Positions 58,380 through 64,000 of a DNA stretch of 64,000 nt are shown in pieces. A program made the translations under genes and the position numbers. This DNA is from Caulobacter radicis. GTDB taxonomy: Bacteria; Pseudomonadota; Alphaproteobacteria; Caulobacterales; Caulobacteraceae. The stretch is from NCBI RefSeq assembly GCF_003094615.1, contig NZ_QDKO01000020.1, forward strand, positions 1 through 64,000, read 5' to 3'. Position 1 is the first letter of the stretch. Every line of letters begins with the position of its first letter. The notes under the pieces are model-generated. The model was given only the letters and a program-made list of their open reading frames with translations. It did not search any database and was not told the origin of the DNA.

Positions 58380-61028
58380 TCAGAAGGTCTTGCTGATGCG
58401 GATCGAGGCGGCGCGCTTCTCGGGCAGGGAAACCACGTAGGAGCGCGGCGGAGTGTTGTTGTTCAGGTCGAAGAAGCCGAAGTCGGTCGCCGCGATGGCG
58501 TTCTTCGGGGTGTCGTCGTCGAACAGGTTGGTCACGGCCACGTCGATGCCCCACGATCCGTCGGTGATCCCGGCCCGCAGATCCGAGACGAAGTAGCTCG
58601 GCAGCCAGGTTAGGTTGTTCTGGGTCATGTAGCGCTTGGACTGGTAGCGGCCCGACAGTTCGGCGGTCCACGACCAGTTCGACATCTTCGGCAGCTCGCC
58701 GGTGACCAGGGCCGAGACGTTCAAGCTGTGCTTGGGCGTCAGCGGAACGGCCTTGCCGGTGTAGTCGCCGCCAGTGGACTCGATCCGGTCGAAGTAACCG
58801 GGGGTCGGGACCTTGTAGTCGGTGAACTCGGCGTCGGTGTAGGTGTAGTTGCCGCTCAGCGTCAGCCAGTGGGTGGCCCGCCAGTCGCTGGTCAGGTCGA
58901 TGCCCTTGCTTTCGCTCTCGCCAGCGTTCTCGACCGACGGAACCGAGGTCCCGCCGAGCACCTTGGTGGTGCCGATCTGCTGGTTCTTGTAGCGGTTGAA
59001 GAAGATCGCCCCGTTCAGGACCAGGTCGCCGCCGAGGAACACGTTCTTCGAGCCGATTTCGAAGCTTTGCAGCTTCTCCGGCTTGAAGGTCGAGTCGACG
59101 CTGCCGCTGGTGCCGGTGGTGTCGACGCCGCCCGGCTTGAAGCCTTCGCCGTACGACGCGTAGACCGAGTTGCGCGAGGTGATCTTGTAGTTGGCCACGA
59201 AGTTCGGCGTGAAGGCGTCGGCGCGGACGGTCTTCTTGTCGATCTGGGTGGTCTTGGCCAGTTGGGCGTTGCGAGCGGCGACGGTGCCGGCCGGACCGGC
59301 GGCGCAGCCCAGCTGTTGCAGGCAGACCAGTTGCACGCCGAACAGGCGATAGTACATCGGCTGGTACGGGCTGCCGCGATAGGCGACGCGTTCCTCAATG
59401 TAGCGACCGTCGAAGCGCAGGGTCAGGGCGTCGGTGACGTCGTATTCGACGCTGCCGGCCCAGGACAGCGAGTCCGTCTCGCGCGAGATCTTCAGCGGAT
59501 AGTCCGCCGTGGCCTTCGCGGTCGTGGTCGGCGCCTGGAAGGCCCCGCTCGCCGTCGCGCCGCCGCCCATGAAGAGCGCCGTCAGGATGGTCAGGCGCGG
59601 GTCGGAACCCTCGCGCATCCAGAACTGGTCCTTGTTGATCTGGCTGGCCTGCTCGTGGAAATACAGGCCTTCCAGCGAGGTCCGCAGCTTGCCGAAGTCC
59701 TTGCTCCAGCGCAGCGTCTGGCTCTGCTGCTTGGTGTCGAAGTCGTCGTCCAGCATCACCGAGAAGCCGATGGCCGGCAGGCCGCCGGTCGGCGCCACGG
59801 TGGAGTAGTTCAGGCCGTAGGCGCGCAGGAAGCCCAGATACTGGTAGAGCGAGCCGTAGAACGGCGCCATGCCCGCATAGAGCGGAAGCACGTTGCCGCT
59901 GAGGCTGTTGTTGGAGTTGTCGAAGTCCTGGACCTGGGTGGTCTCGCCGCGGGTGATGCCGGTCAGCGAGGTGAACGTGCCCCAGTCGCTTTCGTAGTTG
60001 ACCTCGAACGAGGCGCGGGTCGCATCGGTGACCGTGCCCTTGAAGTCCTTGCCCGTGCGCGGATCCAGCGAGTAGGCGATGGTCTGGTTCTTGACCACCG
60101 CGGCGTCGCTGAGGTCGCCCTTGACCGTGAAGCCGGGGCGATTGTTGCTGGGATCGGTGACCGCGACGCCGAGATTGGCGGTGTTGGCCGTGCCCGTCAG
60201 CGGATTGACCGCCGTGATGTAGGCCCGGGCCATCTGGTCGTATTCTTCGTGCGAGCTCTGCACCCGGGCGAAGACGGTCAGTTTCTCGGTCGGCTTCATC
60301 AGCACGCTGAAGGCCGCGCCCTTGGCTTCACCGCCGCCGACACGCTTTCCGCTGACGCTGTTGAGGTACTGGCCGTCGTTTTCCCAGGCCCCGGCGTTCA
60401 GGTTGATCGCCAGCTTGTCCTGCACCAGAGGCACCGAAACCGAGACCTTGCCCTCCTTCAGGCCGAAGTCGCCGGCTTCCAGGCTGAGCTTGCCCTCGAA
60501 TTCGCCGAGGTTCGGACGCTTGGAAATGTAGTTGATCGCGCCCGAGAAGGCCGAACGGCCGTAGAGCACGCTCTGCGGACCCTTCACGATCTCGATGCGC
60601 TCGGCGTCGACGAAGCGCAGGGAGGCCAGCGCGCCGCCGCCGGCGGTGGCGAAGGCTTCCGACGACGTGTCGACCCCATCCACCAGGATGGCCACGTTCG
60701 GACGGCCCCGAACGGCTTGCACGCCGCGGATGGCCGGGCGCGTGTCGCTGGGCGTCAGGCCCTGGTCAAAAGTCAGGCCGGCGGTCGATTGCGCCACGCG
60801 GCTGATGTCGGAAATATTACGGCGTTCGATCGTCTCGGCCGACACGGCGTTGATGGTGATCGGAACGTCCTGCAGAGATTCAGACTTGTTACGTGCCGTG
60901 ACGGTGATCTCCCCAATCACGTTCACGTCTTCAGAAGTCGTCGTTTGCGCGAGGGCTTGCCCCGAACAAATCAGAAGCGTAAGAGCGCTCGCGCTCGCGC
61001 CATAGATACTCATTGCCGACTTGGTCAT
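58380..61028 (-). CDS. TonB-dependent outer-membrane receptor
   Basis: This 882-residue protein has a signal peptide ending near GQALAQ, a probable TonB-box region before ITVTARNKSES, a plug (about 45-165: DVPITINAVSAETIERRNIS, TRPAIRGVQAVRG, RIEIVKGPQSVLYGRSAFSGAIN) and a 22-strand-type barrel ending RAASIRISKTF. The ATG at 61028 has AGAGGGGAG upstream; longer in-frame starts lack this. It diverges from a TetR regulator and is of the sphingomonad/caulobacter type used for small organic compounds rather than siderophores only; the ligand is unknown. Confidence 0.92.
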   Translation of the reverse strand: MTKSAMSIYGASASALTLLICSGQALAQTTTSEDVNVIGEITVTARNKSESLQDVPITINAVSAETIERRNISDISRVAQSTAGLTFDQGLTPSDTRPAIRGVQAVRGRPNVAILVDGVDTSSEAFATAGGGALASLRFVDAERIEIVKGPQSVLYGRSAFSGAINYISKRPNLGEFEGKLSLEAGDFGLKEGKVSVSVPLVQDKLAINLNAGAWENDGQYLNSVSGKRVGGGEAKGAAFSVLMKPTEKLTVFARVQSSHEEYDQMARAYITAVNPLTGTANTANLGVAVTDPSNNRPGFTVKGDLSDAAVVKNQTIAYSLDPRTGKDFKGTVTDATRASFEVNYESDWGTFTSLTGITRGETTQVQDFDNSNNSLSGNVLPLYAGMAPFYGSLYQYLGFLRAYGLNYSTVAPTGGLPAIGFSVMLDDDFDTKQQSQTLRWSKDFGKLRTSLEGLYFHEQASQINKDQFWMREGSDPRLTILTALFMGGGATASGAFQAPTTTAKATADYPLKISRETDSLSWAGSVEYDVTDALTLRFDGRYIEERVAYRGSPYQPMYYRLFGVQLVCLQQLGCAAGPAGTVAARNAQLAKTTQIDKKTVRADAFTPNFVANYKITSRNSVYASYGEGFKPGGVDTTGTSGSVDSTFKPEKLQSFEIGSKNVFLGGDLVLNGAIFFNRYKNQQIGTTKVLGGTSVPSVENAGESESKGIDLTSDWRATHWLTLSGNYTYTDAEFTDYKVPTPGYFDRIESTGGDYTGKAVPLTPKHSLNVSALVTGELPKMSNWSWTAELSGRYQSKRYMTQNNLTWLPSYFVSDLRAGITDGSWGIDVAVTNLFDDDTPKNAIAATDFGFFDLNNNTPPRSYVVSLPEKRAASIRISKTF

Positions 61029-61044
61029 GACTCCCCTCTTCAAA

Positions 61045-61095
61045 TCTTGACCACACCCCGCCGCGTTCCCCGCGACTGTTCCCCGACGGTCAAGA
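61045..61095. promoter_or_regulatory. Inverted repeat in divergent TonB receptor/TetR promoter region
   Basis: TCTTGACC (61045-61052) and GGTCAAGA (61088-61095) are exact reverse complements, 35 bp apart. TTGACC also resembles a -35 element on each strand, so the dyad may reflect a symmetrical divergent promoter or operator pair. Confidence 0.4.
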
Positions 61096-61173
61096 TGATG
61101 GAGCCGGACCAATACAGGTCTTGCGATAAAGCGTTTGTCCGTCCATCGGATAGGAGTTCAGGAAAGTCCCGCC

Positions 61174-61848
61174 ATGCTGACAGACGTAGCGCCCGCAACC
61201 AAGCCTCGGCAATCGCGCCGGATCGCCACCGAAGCAGCGATCGTAGAGGCGTTCGGGCGTCTTATGGAGCGCGGAAGCGTCCACGACGCGGGTGTGAACG
61301 CCCTAATCAAGGAAGCCGGCGTCGGCAAGAAACAAATATATGACTATTTCGGCGGCCTGGGCGGCGTCGCCGACGCCTGGGTGCGTCGCACCGGCATCTG
61401 GCCGCGACTCTCCGACATGCTGGACGAGCCGCTGGAGACCTTCCACCAGCGCCCGCCGATGGAGCGCCTGCGGATGCTGGTGCGCACCTACGCCTCGTCG
61501 CTGCGCGCCCACCCGGCCGTGGCCACGATCATGGCGGGCGAATTCGCCGGACCGCCGGAACTGCGCGACGCCGTCACCGCCGTGCGGATCCGCATCTGGG
61601 AAGAGTACGAGCGCCTGTTCATCGGCCAGCGCAGCGAGGACAAGGAACTGCTGGCCATCGCCATGACCATGCTGTCGGCCGTGTCCTATGTGGGCATGCG
61701 GGCCAAGTTCGAGCCGAATTTCTTCGGTTTCGACCTGCATGACGACTTGGCCTGGGAGCGTGTCGTAGGCATGCTGGACCACGTGATGGGCCGCTATCAG
61801 ACCGGCGTCGATGCGGCCGTTTCTCGTCAGGCGGATAGCGCCGACTAG
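61174..61848 (+). CDS. TetR-family transcriptional regulator
   Basis: The 224-residue protein has an N-terminal HTH (about 15-65: SRRIATEAAIVEAFGRLM, ALIKEAGVGKKQIYDYFGGL) and a helical ligand domain. It is divergent from the TonB receptor and followed by a propeller-type enzyme and a hydrolase, which it may control. ATG 61174 follows AGGA and gives a normal N-terminus. Confidence 0.88.
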   Translation: MLTDVAPATKPRQSRRIATEAAIVEAFGRLMERGSVHDAGVNALIKEAGVGKKQIYDYFGGLGGVADAWVRRTGIWPRLSDMLDEPLETFHQRPPMERLRMLVRTYASSLRAHPAVATIMAGEFAGPPELRDAVTAVRIRIWEEYERLFIGQRSEDKELLAIAMTMLSAVSYVGMRAKFEPNFFGFDLHDDLAWERVVGMLDHVMGRYQTGVDAAVSRQADSAD

Positions 61849-61855
61849 AAAATTG

Positions 61856-61865
61856 ACCGGTCGGT
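61856..61865 (+). promoter_or_regulatory. TetR-type operator-like site before SMP-30 gene
   Basis: ACCGGTCGGT, with symmetrical ACCG-N2-CGGT arms, lies just after the TetR stop and about 60 bp before the next start. It is the kind of site many TetR regulators bind; binding by the adjacent TetR is inferred. Confidence 0.4.
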
Positions 61866-61925
61866 CCCTTTTTGAAAACCTCCGAGCATCCCGCCAAGCG
61901 CGGGCCTGACCGCACGGAGACCTTG

Positions 61926-62819
61926 ATGTTCGGCGACCCCCTTTCCCTCCCCGTCAAACCCCAGGCGGGCGACCTCTGGGTGGCCGCGACGATGGTCACC
62001 GACGACAAGCTGAAGCTCGGGCTCTCCAGGATCCTCCTCCTGGGCCCCGACCTGCAGATCAAGGCGGCCTTGCATACGGGCGACTTCGGCATGGTCTCGG
62101 GCTTGGCGGTGAATCCCCGCACCGGCGAGCTCAACGCGCTGGACCCCTTCGCCCGCAACGTCACCCGCATCGACGCCGAAGGGCTTCGCGTGCCCGGCCA
62201 GGCCTCGCTTCTCCCCGGCCGGGGCCTGGGCTCGATGGTGTTCCTGCCCGACGGCGGCGCCCTGGCCGGCGAGCACCTGTCGGGTCAGGCCCCGCCGTTC
62301 ACCGGCGAGGGCCGCCTGGTGCGCTTCGACGCCGACGGCCGCGTGACGCGCTTCTATCGCCCCGAGTATCATGGCGGCGTCATGGGCTTCCTGGGCGTCA
62401 CTCACCTGACCGTGCTGTCGGACGGCAAGACCGTGGCCTATGTCTCCGAGACCGGCCACACCGTCTATCGATACGACATCGAGGCCGACGCCCAGCTTTC
62501 CCCGCTCTATGTGCGCACCGATCCGCCGGGCATGGTGTTCGGCATCGCCGCCACGCCGAACGACGACGTGCTGGTCAGCTGCGGCAACGAGGTGCGCCGC
62601 GTGGCCCAGGACGGTTCGGTGCTGCGCGCCTACGCCGTGCCGGAAGGCCGGGGCTGGTCGTTCCTGCGCGTCACCGACGACGGCGCGCACTTCTGGGCCG
62701 GCGACTTCTTCTCGGGCCAGCTGGCCAAGATCGCGCTGGACAGCGGCGAGTTGGTCGCCAGCGTCAAGCTCGACATACCGTTCGGCGTGACCTCCATCGT
62801 CGAAGCAAAGGTCGCCTGA
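61926..62819 (+). CDS. SMP-30/gluconolactonase-like beta-propeller protein
   Basis: This roughly 297-residue protein has repeated propeller blades (GMVSGLAVNPRTGELNALD; LGSMVFLPDGGALAGEHLSG; VTHLTVLSDGKTVAYVSET; GMVFGIAATPNDDVLVSCG). It fits the SMP-30/gluconolactonase-like group, often lactonases acting on sugar or aromatic lactones. No signal peptide is visible. I use the ATG at 61926 (GGAGA upstream); an earlier in-frame ATG at 61872 is possible. It ends 1 bp before the next start. Confidence 0.75.
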   Translation: MFGDPLSLPVKPQAGDLWVAATMVTDDKLKLGLSRILLLGPDLQIKAALHTGDFGMVSGLAVNPRTGELNALDPFARNVTRIDAEGLRVPGQASLLPGRGLGSMVFLPDGGALAGEHLSGQAPPFTGEGRLVRFDADGRVTRFYRPEYHGGVMGFLGVTHLTVLSDGKTVAYVSETGHTVYRYDIEADAQLSPLYVRTDPPGMVFGIAATPNDDVLVSCGNEVRRVAQDGSVLRAYAVPEGRGWSFLRVTDDGAHFWAGDFFSGQLAKIALDSGELVASVKLDIPFGVTSIVEAKVA

Positions 62820-62820
62820 G

Positions 62821-64000
62821 GTGAAAAAGCGCAAGATCCTGCTGATCGGTCTCGGCGCCGTCGTCCTGGCGGGCGCGGCGACCTATGCGACCGCGCCACT
62901 CTACTGGAACCGCTATTTCCGCGCCCTGACCGTCAATCCGCTGGAGCCGCCGATCGACTGGTACAAGCCGGTCGCCGTCGTGAAGGGCGCGCCCGCCGCG
63001 GCACTGCCGACGACGACGCCGGAAGCGGCCGGGATCGATCCGGCCGCCCTGGAGGCCGCCTCGGACTACGCGGGCGAGCGCAAGTCCGACGCCCTGATCG
63101 TCGTCAAGGACGGCGCCATCGTCTACGAGCGCTACTGGAACGGCGTGGGCCCCAACACCGTGATGAAGGCCCACTCCTTCACCAAGACCATGACCGGCAT
63201 GCTCATCGGCGCGGCCATCGCCGACGGCAAGATCAAGTCGGTCGACCAGCCGGCCGCCGACTTCATCACCGAGTGGAAGAACGACGAGCGCTCGAAGATC
63301 ACCATTCGCGACCTCTTGCAGATGTCGTCGGGGCTGGAGCCGCCGGACTATTCCTACGCGCCGTGGTCCAGCACCATTCGCACCTTCCTGTCGCCGGACC
63401 TGGCCAAGGACAACCTGGCCCTGAAGGCCGTCCATCCGCCGGGCACGGTGTTTGGCCACCACAACCCCGACCCGGTGGCGCTGAGCGTCATCGTCGAGCG
63501 GGCCACCGGCAAGACCTTCGCCGACTACATGTCGGAAAAGCTGTTCCAGCCGCTGGGCATGCATGACGGCTCGCTGTGGCTGGCCAAGGAAGGCGGCCTG
63601 TCGCATGGCGACTGCTGCATGATCTCGCAGGTCCAGGACTGGATGCGCATCGGCATCATGCTGGCCAACGGCGGGTCGTTCGAGGGCAAGCAGGTGCTGC
63701 CCGCCGAGTACGTCGCGGCCATGAGCGCGCCGGGCAAGGCCAATCCGGGTTACGGCTTCCAGATTTGGCGCGGCCGCCCGTTCGCCAAGAACCGCATCTA
63801 CTCGCCCGAGCGTCCCGACAAGGCCAGCGTCTCGGCCGAGCCGATCGCCGCCGAGGACGCCATCTTCCTGGACGGCTGGGGCAAGCGCCGCCTCTGGATC
63901 GTGCCCTCGCAGAAGCTGGTCGTCCTGCGCGACGGCGTCGACCTCGACGACTGGGACGACACCAAGATACCCAATCTCATTCTTCGCGGTCTGGCGGCCC
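62821..64000 (+). CDS. Serine hydrolase, class C beta-lactamase-like (partial, cut by window end)
   Basis: The frame opens with GTG at 62821, 1 bp after the propeller gene, and runs off the window (393 codons seen). An N-terminal membrane anchor (KKRKILLIGLGAVVLAGAA) is followed by the beta-lactamase/esterase fold: catalytic SFTK (Ser120, Lys123 from this start), a central region GTVFGHHNPDPVALSVIVE where the family Tyr-x-Asn is replaced by HHN, and YGFQIWR. Family members are esterases, peptidases or 6-aminohexanoate-dimer-type hydrolases. The operon context suggests release or cleavage of the compound taken up by the TonB receptor. Confidence 0.85.
   Translation, partial: MKKRKILLIGLGAVVLAGAATYATAPLYWNRYFRALTVNPLEPPIDWYKPVAVVKGAPAAALPTTTPEAAGIDPAALEAASDYAGERKSDALIVVKDGAIVYERYWNGVGPNTVMKAHSFTKTMTGMLIGAAIADGKIKSVDQPAADFITEWKNDERSKITIRDLLQMSSGLEPPDYSYAPWSSTIRTFLSPDLAKDNLALKAVHPPGTVFGHHNPDPVALSVIVERATGKTFADYMSEKLFQPLGMHDGSLWLAKEGGLSHGDCCMISQVQDWMRIGIMLANGGSFEGKQVLPAEYVAAMSAPGKANPGYGFQIWRGRPFAKNRIYSPERPDKASVSAEPIAAEDAIFLDGWGKRRLWIVPSQKLVVLRDGVDLDDWDDTKIPNLILRGLAA

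Overview
The window reads as chromosome of a GC-rich, holdfast-forming alphaproteobacterium of the Caulobacter group. The strongest organism clue is an intact hfsE-hfsF-hfsG-hfsH holdfast polysaccharide operon (40.9-45.5 kb). TonB-dependent receptors, a GH115 xylan-type hydrolase and palindromic intergenic repeats fit the same group. No CRISPR array, integrase, transposase or rRNA was seen.

Layout. (1) 0.2-8.2 kb: a tandem TetR regulator diverges from a TonB receptor and a secreted tyrosine phosphatase, followed by a GH115 glucuronidase with its own operator-like site. (2) 8.3-9.8 kb: an exported adenosine deaminase-like enzyme. (3) 9.9-38.4 kb: a complete non-flagellar type III secretion system (T3SS). 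Gene order is a DUF1521 effector candidate; a two-component system translationally coupled to sctQ-R-S-T; a second minus-strand operon with a lytic transglycosylase, sctV, sctC, sctD, a needle-like gene, sctI, sctJ, sctK, sctL, sctN, sctO and sctP; and sctU with an unexpected FliO-like gene on the plus strand. Beyond that lie putative secreted proteins. (4) 38.5-45.5 kb: a BCCT osmolyte transporter, tRNA-Ser(GCU) and hfsEFGH. (5) 45.6-56.1 kb: cell-wall enzymes (DUF882/M15-like, L,D-transpeptidase), a GT4 glycosyltransferase, a debranching-type glucosidase, a GH15 glucosidase and otsB-otsA. (6) 56.1-64 kb: Ku, an MFS permease, a TonB receptor divergent from a TetR regulator, an SMP-30-like propeller and a serine hydrolase cut by the window end.

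Main discovery candidate. Three modules at 32.2-38.4 kb pair a putative leaderless toxin with a neighbour placed where an immunity protein would be needed: a LysM/peptidoglycan-hydrolase-like protein with a lipoprotein; a nonspecific-nuclease toxin with a cytoplasmic YezG-like protein; and a class-3 lipase with a Sec-exported ankyrin protein. Wall, nucleic acid and membrane are the classic targets of antibacterial secretion systems. The toxin genes, the DUF1521 gene and several unknown T3SS-region genes share an upstream box (about TAGGGAANNCCCCANCTATC, often with a second GGG-N4-CCC half about one helical turn upstream). It is not one I recognise and I infer it is the target of the embedded FixJ-like regulator. 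No translocon or gatekeeper gene was recognised. I infer an injectisome that may deliver toxins to bacteria; this is untested.
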